DNA of 64,000 nucleotides. Origin: Pseudomonas sp. GD03944 (GTDB lineage Bacteria; Pseudomonadota; Gammaproteobacteria; Pseudomonadales; Pseudomonadaceae). Below are positions 7,071-15,768 of the stretch, in pieces (positions within the stretch are counted from its first letter, which is position 1; every line of letters begins with the position of its first letter). The notes beneath the pieces were generated by a model, which worked only from the letters and a program-made list of their open reading frames with translations, was not told where the DNA came from and made no database searches. A program made the translations under genes and the position numbers. The stretch spans positions 22,698 through 86,697 of the forward strand of contig NZ_JAOCAH010000019.1 in the NCBI RefSeq assembly GCF_029839275.1, given 5' to 3'.

Positions 7071-9908
7071 TCAGGCGAGGGGCTTGAGCAGTTGCCGTGC
7101 GGCTTCGAAGTCGACGGAACCGAAGCCTTCGGAGAAGGTGTCCATCAGCACGGTGAGTTCGCGTTGGGCCTGCTCGGGCTTGCCCTGGCGGACCCACAGC
7201 CGTGCCAGGCTGGTGGTGATGCGCAGCTCCCAGGCTTTCATGCCTTGCTCGCGGGCCATGTTCAGCGCGGTGTGCAGGCATTGTTCGCCCACGTACTGGC
7301 CAGTGCCGTCGGGCTCGTCGAGCAGCAGGTCGCCCTGGCAGCGCATCAGCTCGGGCAATGACGCCCGGTCGTCGTTGGCGGTGGCCTGGGTGATGGCGGT
7401 GTCGATCAGGCGCAGGGCTTCTTCCCGGCGGCCGTGGCGCGCCAGTTCGGTGCTCAGGGCCGACATGTAGGGGGACAGGTAGGAGGCGTAACGCACCTGG
7501 CCCAACTGCTCCAGGGCCGGGACGATGATCGACTCGTAGGCACTGCTTTCGCCCTGCCAGAAGCGGTACAGACCGCGCCAGAACTCGCCGCCCCAGAACT
7601 GCCCGGCACCGATGGCGTGGGCGCCGGGATGGTGCCAGTTGCGGGCATCGAGCAGGCGCTGGCTGGGAATCGCCAGCGCCGGAATGCCGCCGGTCAGCAG
7701 GGCGATGGGGCAGGTGCTCATGGTCAGTACGTGCCACTGGCTGGCCAGGTGGCCGATGGCTTCGGCGCGCTGCTCGGCGTTCTGCATGATGCGCACGGCC
7801 TGGTCGGAGTAGCCCTGCAGCCAGCGGGTGTAGGCCAGCGCGCAGAGCGCGGCGACCTTCTGGTCGTAGGCGTAGCGCAGGATGTGCCGGCGGCGCAGTT
7901 CATCCGGGTACTGCTTGAGCAGGTCGAGCAGGATGCTGTGGGCATCGTCCAGCTCGCCGAGGCACAGGCTCGACAGCGCCAGCATGCGCTTGGCGACGTA
8001 AACGTCCTTGCCGTCGGCGCTGTGCTGCGCCAGTTGCATGAAGTCCTGGGCGATCTGCAGGTTCTGCGGGTACGGGCCGTTCAGGTAACCGTGGGCCCAC
8101 AGGCCCCAGGTGGCCAGAGCCTGGTACTCCGGCTCGTCGAGGCGCCGGGCGATCTCGAAGGCATGGTGGAAGGCCTGGCGGGTCGCCACGGTGGCGCCGG
8201 TGTAGAGCAGCGCCTTGCCGCGGGCGGCTTCGAGCTTCATCACCTTGTCTTCGGACTGCTCCGGGTTTTCCAGCTTCGCCAGGGCGCGGGTGGCGTTGCC
8301 CAGGCATTCGACCACCAGCGAGTGGTGCAGCCAGAACGGCAGGGCGGCGATGGTCAGGTCGATGCCCAGGGCGTTGTCGCCATGGGAGGAGAGCGACCAG
8401 CGCAGGGCTTCGCGCAAATCTTCCAGCAGCTCGTTGCAGTGCTGGCAGCGTGGGGAGTCCTCGACTTCCCAGACCAGGGCGACGCTGGCGAAGGTTTCCA
8501 GCAGGTACTGCGCATGGGCACGGCGCATGGCAGGCAGTTCGCCGCTGTCTTCGAGCTTCTCACAGGCGTAGGCCCGGGTGGTTTCCAGCAGGCGATAACG
8601 CGCTTCCGGGCGGCTGGCGGCCACCGACAGAAGGGACTTGGTGACCAGGCTGGAAATGCTGTCGATGGCCTCGTCGCGGCTGAATTCGTCACCCGCGACC
8701 ACCGCCAGGGCGGCCTCCATGTCGAACGCCCCGGCGAACACCGCCAGGCGACGGAACACGATCTTGTCGGTGGGGCTGAGCAGGTCGAAGCTCCAGTCCA
8801 GAGTGGCGCGCAGGGTCTGGTGACGGGGCAGGGCGGAGCGATTGCCACCCTTGAGCAGCGCCATGCGGTCATCCAGGCGTGCCGCCACGGCGGCCAGGCC
8901 CAGGGTCGCGACCCGGGCGGCAGCCAGCTCTATGGCCAGGGGGATGCCGTCCAGTTCGCGGCAGATGCGTGCCTTGAGGTCGGACATCAGCGGCTCTTCC
9001 AGCACTTCGCTCCAGCCGTGCACCAGGCGTGCTTCCAGCAGCCGCACGGCGCTCGCTGCGCGGATCGCTTCCGGGGTGTCACCGGGCTGCGGCACGTCCA
9101 GCGGGGCGACCCGGTAGACGTACTCGTCTTCGATGCGCAGCGGCTCCTGGCTGGTGGCCAATACGTGCAGGCCCGAGCAGCGGTGCAGCAGGCTCTGGGT
9201 GACCTGGGCGACGGCGTCGATCAGGTGCTCGCAGTTGTCGAGGATGAACAGGATCTTGCGCGAGCCGACATAGGCCGCGATCTGCTCCAGGGTCGCCTCG
9301 TTGCCGGCGGGCGCCAGGCCGAGCGCCTTGGCGATGGTCGCCAGGAGGAACTCGGCAGTAAACAGTGGCGCCAGGTCGGCAATATGCACCTGGTCGCGAA
9401 AATGCGAGCTGAGTTCCCGGGCGCACTCGACGGCCAGGCGGGTCTTGCCGATGCCGCCCGGCCCGACCAGGGTGAGCAGGCGGTGCTCGCGCAGGTGGGC
9501 GAGCAGTTCGACGAGGGCCGACTCACGCCCGACCAGGGCGGAAATGCCCGACGGCAGGCCGCCGTGGTTGAGGCGTTGTTCCACCACCGGGATTTCGACC
9601 AGGTGGCCGGCCAGCTGATAGCCACGGCCGGACACGGTCTTGAGCAGGTGGCGCTCGGAGCCCAGGGCTTTGCGCAGTAGGGAAATCTGCGCTTCCAGGG
9701 TGTTCTCTTCAACGATCCGGCCCGCCCAGACGTTGCGCATCAATTCATCTTTGCTGACCACCTGGCCGTTGGCTTCGACCAGTGCGACCAGAACATCGAA
9801 TGCACGGCCGCGCAGTTCCACCAGGGAACCGTTTACCTTGAGCTGGCGTTGTCTTGGCGCGAGTTCGCAGTTACCAAAACAGATTACCGACGCGGCGTCA
9901 GCACTCAT
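7071..9908 (-). CDS. Winged-helix/STAND ATPase transcriptional regulator
   Basis: A 945-residue signal-integrating regulator. Residues 1-100 are an OmpR/PhoB-type winged helix (FDVLVALVEANGQVVSKDELMRNVW ending SGRGYQLAG, split here by intervening residues). Next is a STAND/NB-ARC ATPase with Walker A at ~149-157 (GPGGIGKTR), Walker B-like LDNCEH at ~223-228, and GIPLAIELAAAR, the GLPL-like sensor motif. The C-terminal ~450 residues are helical and TPR-like and probably form the sensor. Such proteins are held inactive until ligand and ATP cause oligomerisation. It is divergent from the hydrolase/cysteine-hydrolase operon at 10376-12000, the likely target. Ligand is unknown. Confidence 0.88.
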   Translation of the reverse strand: MSADAASVICFGNCELAPRQRQLKVNGSLVELRGRAFDVLVALVEANGQVVSKDELMRNVWAGRIVEENTLEAQISLLRKALGSERHLLKTVSGRGYQLAGHLVEIPVVEQRLNHGGLPSGISALVGRESALVELLAHLREHRLLTLVGPGGIGKTRLAVECARELSSHFRDQVHIADLAPLFTAEFLLATIAKALGLAPAGNEATLEQIAAYVGSRKILFILDNCEHLIDAVAQVTQSLLHRCSGLHVLATSQEPLRIEDEYVYRVAPLDVPQPGDTPEAIRAASAVRLLEARLVHGWSEVLEEPLMSDLKARICRELDGIPLAIELAAARVATLGLAAVAARLDDRMALLKGGNRSALPRHQTLRATLDWSFDLLSPTDKIVFRRLAVFAGAFDMEAALAVVAGDEFSRDEAIDSISSLVTKSLLSVAASRPEARYRLLETTRAYACEKLEDSGELPAMRRAHAQYLLETFASVALVWEVEDSPRCQHCNELLEDLREALRWSLSSHGDNALGIDLTIAALPFWLHHSLVVECLGNATRALAKLENPEQSEDKVMKLEAARGKALLYTGATVATRQAFHHAFEIARRLDEPEYQALATWGLWAHGYLNGPYPQNLQIAQDFMQLAQHSADGKDVYVAKRMLALSSLCLGELDDAHSILLDLLKQYPDELRRRHILRYAYDQKVAALCALAYTRWLQGYSDQAVRIMQNAEQRAEAIGHLASQWHVLTMSTCPIALLTGGIPALAIPSQRLLDARNWHHPGAHAIGAGQFWGGEFWRGLYRFWQGESSAYESIIVPALEQLGQVRYASYLSPYMSALSTELARHGRREEALRLIDTAITQATANDDRASLPELMRCQGDLLLDEPDGTGQYVGEQCLHTALNMAREQGMKAWELRITTSLARLWVRQGKPEQAQRELTVLMDTFSEGFGSVDFEAARQLLKPLA

Positions 9909-10375
9909 GTGTCGTCTCCGTCAACACTCGAACCCCATCGTTCTATGGTTCATGGCTGACCCTTGAAAGCGTGAGTCAGCGCGGGTGGCGCAGGGTACAC
10001 GGATGTCGCTTCCGAACTTTCCAGCGAAGCGGAAGAATCAGTTTTTTTCAGGAATAACCAGAGAAAGGTGGCCATATTTCACGAACCTCGCCTACGCTCA
10101 CTGAGCATCTCCGACCCTGCCTGTCGACCTTGGGATACACCGGGCGCCAACAGGGGTGAGCGAGTCGTCCTGCCGGCGATGTCCCTGCGTGCCCTGCCTG
10201 CAAAAGGCGTGGCCAGGCGTTCGATGTCCATCGTGCGCCAGCAGGTCGTTGCAACTACTTGATGTCCTTCGGCCCTCGTCAGCCGCATGCCCTGAACCGT
10301 CAGGTTCCAGGAGGGATGACGGGTTCCCTGCCTACGCCGTTTCGCTTGTCCAGAAAACCTACTGGAGATGCAACG
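9909..10375. other. 467-bp divergent intergenic region
   Basis: This gap separates the STAND regulator from the hydrolase operon. No ORF with plausible codon use was found. It has a locally AT-rich patch near 10030-10065 (a run of seven T around 10040), the best candidate for the divergent promoters, and no clear large palindrome. Confidence 0.5.
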
Positions 10376-11392
10376 ATGGGAACCGACTTACCTATTCCGA
10401 TAGATCCCCAGCGACGAACGCTGCTCCTCGGGTCCGCCGCCCTGGCGGTCTCACTGCTACTCCCACTGGGTGGTTGCGCGCGGGGCGTCTCGGCGACGTC
10501 CGGCAGCCCATCCGCCGCCGATCGCCATGCCGCGAACAGCCACGCTGCCAACCGAGAGGAACGAGCCATGGGCACCATCACCACCCGCGACGGTACACAG
10601 ATCTACTACAAGGACTGGGGCAGCGGCCCGGTTGTCGTCCTGAGCCACGGTTGGCCCCTGAATGCCGACAGCTGGGAATCGCAGATGTTCTTCCTGGCTG
10701 CCAGCGGCTACCGGGTCATCGCCCACGACCGGCGTGGCCATGGCCGCTCCAGTCAACCCTGGAACGGCAACGAAATGGACACCTATGCCGATGACCTGGC
10801 TCAGCTCCTCGATCATTTGGACGTCCGTGATGCCGCGTTGTTCGGTTTTTCCACCGGGGGCGGCGAAGTGGCCCGCTATATCGGCCGGCACGGCACCGGG
10901 CGGGTGGCCAAGGCAGGGCTGATTTCTGCGGTGCCGCCGCTGATGGTCAAGACCACGGCCAACCCCGGCGGGTTGCCGATCTCGGTGTTCGACGGCATCC
11001 GTGCCGGCTCCGTCGCCGACCGCTCGCAGCTGTACAAGGACATCGCCAGTGGCCCGTTCTTCGGCTACAACCGCCCCGGCGCCAAGCCATCCCAGGGCGT
11101 GATCGATGCCTTCTGGATGCAGGGCATGCTGGCCGGTCACAAGAATGCCTACGATTGCATCAAGGCGTTCTCGGAAACCGACTTCACCGAAGACCTGAAG
11201 ACGTTCGACGTGCCCACCCTGATCCTGCACGGCGACGACGACCAGATCGTGCCGGTGGACGCCGCGGCGCGGGCCTCGGCCAAGCTGGTGCCCAACGCCA
11301 AGCTGGTGATCTACAAGGGCGCGCCCCACGGCATCACCGACACCCACAAGGAACAGCTCGGCAACGACATGCTGGCGTTCCTGCGCAGCTGA
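10376..11392 (+). CDS. Non-heme chloroperoxidase/perhydrolase-type alpha/beta hydrolase with exported N-terminus
   Basis: A 338-residue protein whose last 274 residues match the cofactor-free haloperoxidase (arylesterase/perhydrolase) family: oxyanion SHGWPLNADSWE, nucleophile in GFSTGGGEVARY (the usual GHSTGG has Phe for His), acid in HGDDDQIVP and His in GAPHGI. The first ~64 residues are extra: a twin-arginine RRTLLLGSAALAV stretch, hydrophobic core and a lipobox-like LGGC at 31-34, predicting Tat-exported lipoprotein. The ATG at 10376 has GGAG nine bases upstream. A second ATG at 10568, with AGAGGA before it, starts the canonical cytoplasmic form, so two forms are possible. It is co-directional with the cysteine hydrolase 44 bp downstream. 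Confidence 0.88.
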   Translation: MGTDLPIPIDPQRRTLLLGSAALAVSLLLPLGGCARGVSATSGSPSAADRHAANSHAANREERAMGTITTRDGTQIYYKDWGSGPVVVLSHGWPLNADSWESQMFFLAASGYRVIAHDRRGHGRSSQPWNGNEMDTYADDLAQLLDHLDVRDAALFGFSTGGGEVARYIGRHGTGRVAKAGLISAVPPLMVKTTANPGGLPISVFDGIRAGSVADRSQLYKDIASGPFFGYNRPGAKPSQGVIDAFWMQGMLAGHKNAYDCIKAFSETDFTEDLKTFDVPTLILHGDDDQIVPVDAAARASAKLVPNAKLVIYKGAPHGITDTHKEQLGNDMLAFLRS

Positions 11393-11436
11393 TTTACCGC
11401 GAACCTTCTGCATCAACTCTTTTGGAGCATCTGAAC

Positions 11437-12000
11437 ATGAGCAGCAAAACAGCCTTGATCGTGGTGGACATCCAGAACGACTACTTCCCCGGCGGCCTGT
11501 GGACCTTGAGCAAGGTCGAAGCGGCGGCCTCCAAGGCGGCCGAGGTAATCGCCGCGTTCCGCAAAAGCGGCGACCTGGTGGTGCACATCCGTCATGAATT
11601 CACCAGCAACGACGCACCGTTCTTCCGCCCCGGCAGCGAAGGGGCGAAGCTCCACCCGAGCGTGATCAACAAGCCCGAGGAGCCGGTGGTGCTCAAGCAC
11701 TACATCAACTCGTTCCGGGAAACCGAGCTGAAAGACGTGCTCGACCAGCACGGCATCGACAGCGTGGTGGTGGTCGGCAACATGAGCCACATGTGCGTGG
11801 ACGGCATCACCCGCGCCGCGGTGGATTTCGGCTACGACACCACGGTACTGCACGACGCTTGCGCCACCCTCGACCTGGAGTTCAACGGGGTCAAAGTGCC
11901 GGCCGAACACGTCCACGCGGCGTTCATGGCGGCCCTCAGCTTCGGGTACGCGCCGGTGATTTCCACCGCCGAGTACCTGGCGAAACACGGCGCGCGCTGA
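11437..12000 (+). CDS. Isochorismatase-family cysteine hydrolase
   Basis: A 187-residue cysteine hydrolase with the family's catalytic triad visible: D11 (VVDIQNDYF), K87 (VLKHYINSF) and C120 (GNMSHMCVDGITRAA). The fold covers nicotinamidases, N-carbamoylsarcosine amidase-like enzymes and isochorismatases; the specificity cannot be read off. It hydrolyses a small amide, carbamoyl or vinyl-ether compound in the cytoplasm. TTTTGGAGC precedes the ATG. It forms an operon with the upstream chloroperoxidase-type hydrolase, a pairing that recurs in Pseudomonas, and both are probably controlled by the divergent STAND regulator. Confidence 0.9.
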   Translation: MSSKTALIVVDIQNDYFPGGLWTLSKVEAAASKAAEVIAAFRKSGDLVVHIRHEFTSNDAPFFRPGSEGAKLHPSVINKPEEPVVLKHYINSFRETELKDVLDQHGIDSVVVVGNMSHMCVDGITRAAVDFGYDTTVLHDACATLDLEFNGVKVPAEHVHAAFMAALSFGYAPVISTAEYLAKHGAR

Positions 12001-12027
12001 GCGAGGACACGACCCTGAAAGCCCCCT

Positions 12028-12162
12028 GTGATCCTCACCCTTTCGGTGTGTGTTCTCGGTCAGGCCTGGGCCCACGGCCACGGCGGTATCCGCAGTGACA
12101 AGGGCGGCCAGGTCGTGGCGTCCGGCGATCTATCCCTGCCGGCGACCTGGCGCCAGGGCTGA
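12028..12162 (+). pseudogene. Possible remnant of a secreted protein (signal peptide plus short tail)
   Basis: A GTG-started 44-residue frame reads VILTLSVCVLGQAWAHGHGG, which looks like a signal peptide cut after AWA followed by a histidine/glycine-rich mature start, then stops. No ribosome site is evident and an in-frame stop lies just upstream. Either the decayed start of a periplasmic protein gene or chance. It fills most of the gap between the cysteine hydrolase and the Lrp gene. Confidence 0.25.
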
Positions 12163-12254
12163 CCTGGCGGGTGTCGCCTTCGGTGCGCCTGCCCTGGCGG
12201 CGCGCCGGGGGCGTTTCGCTCCAGCGGGTTGCCAGGCTCGCGCGGGTGTTTGCC

Positions 12255-12752
12255 TTACGACTGGCGGCGCTGCACCACCAGGCCATTGGGCGGCAGGGGC
12301 AGGGCGGTCTTGTAGCGCACCTGCTTGAGCGCGAAGCTGGAACGGATGTTGGCCACTCCCGGCACCTTGGTCAGGTGGTCGACGACGAAGCGCTCCAGCG
12401 CCTGGATATCCGGCACCAGCACCCGCAGCAGGTAGTCCGCGTCGCCACTCATCAGGTAGCACTCCATCACCTCCGGGCGTTCGGCAATGGCCGCCTCGAA
12501 GCGCTGCAGGGCATCTTCCACCTGCTTCTCCAGGCTGACGTGAATGAACACGTTGACGTGCAGGCCGAGCATCTCCGGCACCAGTAGCGTGACCTGCTGG
12601 CGGATCAGCCCCAGTTCCTCCATGGCCTTGACCCGGTTGAAGCAGGGCGTGGGCGAGAGGTTCACCGAACGGGCCAGCTCGGCGTTGGTGATGCGGGCAT
12701 CCTCCTGCAGGCGGTTGAGAATGCCGATGTCGGTACGGTCCAGGGAACGCAT
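12255..12752 (-). CDS. Lrp/AsnC-family transcriptional regulator
   Basis: A 165-residue regulator with the N-terminal AsnC helix-turn-helix (LDRTDIGILNRLQEDARITNAELARS split across positions 4-30, with LSPTPCFNRVKAMEELGLI) and the C-terminal RAM ligand-binding domain (VMECYLMSGDADYLLRVLV). Such proteins bind amino acids and form octamers. The ATG at 12752 fits the family start (MRSLDRTD); the open frame extends further upstream into AT-rich promoter sequence. It is divergent from the EamA permease at 12890, so it probably controls amino-acid or metabolite export. Confidence 0.92.
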   Translation of the reverse strand: MRSLDRTDIGILNRLQEDARITNAELARSVNLSPTPCFNRVKAMEELGLIRQQVTLLVPEMLGLHVNVFIHVSLEKQVEDALQRFEAAIAERPEVMECYLMSGDADYLLRVLVPDIQALERFVVDHLTKVPGVANIRSSFALKQVRYKTALPLPPNGLVVQRRQS

Positions 12753-12889
12753 GAGAATATTTATCTCCAAATTGGTTTTTTTGAAGAATATAAGCCTGTA
12801 GATCGCCGTTGTGGCAGCCAACAACGGAGAAATTCTCCGGCCGCCACGCCCTAGCATGTTCTCGCCACCTGCCCTGCGAGGACACCGCC

Positions 12890-13858
12890 ATGAATCACGC
12901 CACCTGCACTGCCGATCTGCCTGCCGCCCGCGCGCCGTCGCGGGGGCTGTCGACGGGCACCAAGGGTGGTCTGCTGCTGGTGCTGGCGATCCTGGTGTGG
13001 GGCGCCAACTGGCCGGTGATGAAGAGCGGCCTGGAGCACATCGGCCCGCTGTGGTTCGCCGCCAGCCGCTTCGCCCTGGGCGGCCTGTGCCTGTTCGTGG
13101 TGCAGCTGGGCACCGGCACCCTGCGCGTGCCGACCCGGCGCGACCTGCCCCTGGTGATCAGCGTCGGCCTGTTGCAGATGCTCACCTTCACCGTGCTGGG
13201 CACCTACGCCATGTTGCAGGTGGATGCCGGGCGCTCGGCGGTGCTGGCCTACACCACGCCACTGTGGGTGGTGCCGGCGGCGCTGCTGTTCTTCGGCGAG
13301 CGGGTGTCGCGCCGACAGGTGGTGGGCGTGCTGCTCGGCCTGTGCGGCGTGGTCGCCCTGCTCAACCCGTTCAGCCTGGACTGGGGCGATACCGCGCTGC
13401 TCAAGGCCAACCTGATGCTGCTGCTCGCGTCCCTGGCCTGGGCCCTGTGCATCCTGCACCTGCGCCACAGCAAGGGCGACTCCACTGCTTACCAATTGGC
13501 GCCCTGGCAGATGCTCCTGGCCACCGTGCCGTTGCTGGTGCTGGCCTGGGTCTTCGAGGGACCGTTCAACGGCGACGGTTCGCGCAGCCTGTGGCTGATC
13601 GCCCTGTTCGTCGGCCCGCTGGCCACGGCGTTCTGCTTCTGTGCGGTGAATGCCGCGAGCATGTGGCTGTCGAGCACCAGCATGTCCACCGCCATGCTCG
13701 GCGTGCCGGTGGTGGGGTTGCTGATGTCGTCCGCCTTCCTCGGCGAGACCCTGACGGCGGACCTGATCATCGGCGTGCTGGCGATCGTCGGTGGCATTGC
13801 GCTGATCAGTTGGTCGGGCCGCAAGCGCGCCACGAACGCGGACCAGCCGGCGTCCTGA
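12890..13858 (+). CDS. EamA/DMT-family permease
   Basis: A 322-residue inner-membrane protein with ten hydrophobic segments in two EamA repeats. The first repeat begins LLLVLAILVWGANWPVMK, with the family's WG(A/S)xxP element, and the second begins around NLMLLLASLAWALCILH. The ATG at 12890 follows GCGAGGACACCGCC, with a plausible ribosome site. Members export amino acids, cysteine pathway metabolites or drugs. The divergent Lrp/AsnC gene, 137 bp away, suggests amino-acid-responsive control. Substrate unknown. It is a second EamA protein in the window, unrelated in context to the one at 1-156. Confidence 0.9.
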   Translation: MNHATCTADLPAARAPSRGLSTGTKGGLLLVLAILVWGANWPVMKSGLEHIGPLWFAASRFALGGLCLFVVQLGTGTLRVPTRRDLPLVISVGLLQMLTFTVLGTYAMLQVDAGRSAVLAYTTPLWVVPAALLFFGERVSRRQVVGVLLGLCGVVALLNPFSLDWGDTALLKANLMLLLASLAWALCILHLRHSKGDSTAYQLAPWQMLLATVPLLVLAWVFEGPFNGDGSRSLWLIALFVGPLATAFCFCAVNAASMWLSSTSMSTAMLGVPVVGLLMSSAFLGETLTADLIIGVLAIVGGIALISWSGRKRATNADQPAS

Positions 13859-14040
13859 CCTGCATTTTCTGCCCGTCGCCAGCCCCTGGCCTGAGCTGAA
13901 ATGACCTGCCTGGGCGGGCGCCCGCCGGGCGCCGAGAGGCGCCTGGCCGGCCAGGGCCGTCGGCTGCCTTAAACCAGGCTTAAAACCGGCGCGGCGCGGG
14001 CAATTGCCCTGAGCCCAAACGACCCCGGCGCGTAACCGAA

Positions 14041-14058
14041 CTGTCATTCGCCTTTGTT
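14041..14058 (+). promoter_or_regulatory. Possible Pho box upstream of the metallophosphatase
   Basis: CTGTCAT, an exact Pho half-site, is followed after four bases by CTTTGTT, a weak second half-site (4 of 7 matching). It lies 44 bp before the start of a secreted phosphatase, the right context for PhoB control. The weak second half keeps this tentative. Confidence 0.35.
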
Positions 14059-14101
14059 TCCTTGTCGGCCATCTCGCCCTTTGGCCCAACGAGGAACACC
14101 C

Positions 14102-15505
14102 ATGTCCCGCACCTGCCTTGCCGCCGCCATCGCCGTCACCTGCCTGCTCGGGCAGGCCGTGCAGGCGCAACCCCCCGCGCCGATCCACTCGCCGGGCGCG
14201 CCCTATGCCGCGTCCACCCTGGCCGACCGCATCGTGCTGACCCCCGGCGCCAACCCGGCCCGGCAGATGGCCGTGGCGTTTCGCACCGACCTGGCGCAGC
14301 AGACCGCGCACCTGGAGATCGGCCCGGCGCTGTCCGGCCCGACCCTGGAGGCCCGGGCCCGTGCCCTGACCGGCACCACCCAGCGCCTGGACACCGACAA
14401 CGGCGCCGCCCTGTATCACCAGGTGCGCCTGAACGACCTGCAGCCCGACACCGCCTACGTCTACCGGGTCAAGGGTTCGGCCGGCTGGAGCGAATGGCTG
14501 CAGTTCCGCACCGCCAGCGAGGCCGCGCGGCCGTTCACCTTCATCTACCTGGGCGACACCCAGAACGACATCCTGGCCATCGCCTCGCGCACCATTCGCC
14601 AGGCCCTGCGTGCCGTGGCCAACCCGGCGCTGGTGGTGCATGCCGGCGACCTGGTGGCCCAGCGCGAGACCCTCAGCCATGACGACGAGTGGGGCGAGTG
14701 GAACCAGGCCGGCGGCTACGCCTATGGCGGCATGCCGCAACTGCCCGCGGCGGGCAACCACGAGTATGTCGATGACCTGACCCCGAGCGGCGAGGAAACC
14801 CGGCGCCTCGGCCCGCACTTCCCGCTGCAGTTCCCGCTGCCCGACAACGGCGCTGCCGGCACGCAAAGCACCAGCTACTTCGTCGACTACCAGGGCGTGC
14901 GCTTCGTCGTGCTGGACGGCACCTCGGCCCTCGACCTGGGCACCCTCGACAGCCAGACCGCCTGGCTGGAGCGCACCCTGGCGGCGAGCAAGGCGCGCTG
15001 GAACGTGGTGGTGATGCACCAGCCGGTGTTCACCTGCGCCCGTCCCGAGGACACCGAGCCGCTCAAGAGCGCCTGGAAGCCGATCTTCGAACGCCACCGG
15101 GTGGACCTGGTGCTGCAGGGCCACGACCACTGCTACAGCCGCCTGACCGACGAAGCCGGGCGTGATGCCAGCGCCAAGGCCCGTACTGCCAAGGCGCCGG
15201 TGGGGCCGGTGTACATGGTCTCGGTGGTGGGCTCGAAGATGTACGGGCTCAACGACCGGGCGCACCGCCAGCCGGACCGCATCGCCGAGGACACCCAGCT
15301 CTACCAGACCGTCGCCGTGAGCGCCGACCGCCTCGAAGTGCGGGCCTTCACCGCCAGCGGCGAGCCGTACGACGCCTTCGACGTCCGCCGCGACGCCAAG
15401 GGCCGCAACCACCTGGACCAAATCCCCGGTACCCGCCTGGCCGAGCGTTTCTGCCAGGGCGAGCAGGGGCCGGACGGCCTGCCGTGCACGGCACGGGACA
15501 AGTGA
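14102..15505 (+). CDS. Secreted purple-acid-phosphatase-like metallophosphoesterase
   Basis: A 467-residue protein with a Sec signal peptide (residues 1-22, cut near AVQA-QPP). A fibronectin-like N-terminal domain ends near WSEWLQFRT, as in purple acid phosphatases. The calcineurin-like metallophosphoesterase core follows, with metal-binding motifs in order: YLGDTQND, HAGDLV, GNHEY, VVMHQPVF and QGHDHCYSR. It should act in the periplasm or outside the cell, releasing phosphate from organic esters. A possible Pho box lies 44 bp upstream. RBS AGGAAC precedes the ATG. The substrate range is not predictable. Confidence 0.9.
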   Translation: MSRTCLAAAIAVTCLLGQAVQAQPPAPIHSPGAPYAASTLADRIVLTPGANPARQMAVAFRTDLAQQTAHLEIGPALSGPTLEARARALTGTTQRLDTDNGAALYHQVRLNDLQPDTAYVYRVKGSAGWSEWLQFRTASEAARPFTFIYLGDTQNDILAIASRTIRQALRAVANPALVVHAGDLVAQRETLSHDDEWGEWNQAGGYAYGGMPQLPAAGNHEYVDDLTPSGEETRRLGPHFPLQFPLPDNGAAGTQSTSYFVDYQGVRFVVLDGTSALDLGTLDSQTAWLERTLAASKARWNVVVMHQPVFTCARPEDTEPLKSAWKPIFERHRVDLVLQGHDHCYSRLTDEAGRDASAKARTAKAPVGPVYMVSVVGSKMYGLNDRAHRQPDRIAEDTQLYQTVAVSADRLEVRAFTASGEPYDAFDVRRDAKGRNHLDQIPGTRLAERFCQGEQGPDGLPCTARDK

Positions 15506-15768
15506 TCCGATGATGACGGCCGTGGCGTCCCCGCGCAGTCATCGGGGTTCCAGGCGCGGCGGGACGCCGAGCATCGGGCTCGAGCGCGCCCCCTGGCCGT
15601 GGCGCGTCAGATCGACGAGGACGCGGATGAGCTGGCGAAGAAGTCCGGCACGCAGGCGGGATATGGCGTATCGTTGCGCCGCGTTGGGCTCGGCCGGTCA
15701 CGGACCGCCGGGCCTGGTTTCAGGTTTTCGTGACGCGGCACCGCCGCCGTCACCTGTGTGGACTACCG

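Noticed and set aside
7434..9680. 748-residue plus-strand open frame opposite the STAND regulator
   Set aside because: The minus-strand product has clear Walker and winged-helix motifs; the plus-strand one is Gly/Gln-rich without any motif.
12851..15421. 856-residue minus-strand open frame over the EamA and metallophosphatase genes
   Set aside because: Antisense shadow in GC-rich DNA: low-complexity, His/Gln/Arg-rich product with no domain, crossing two convincing plus-strand genes and their intergenic region.
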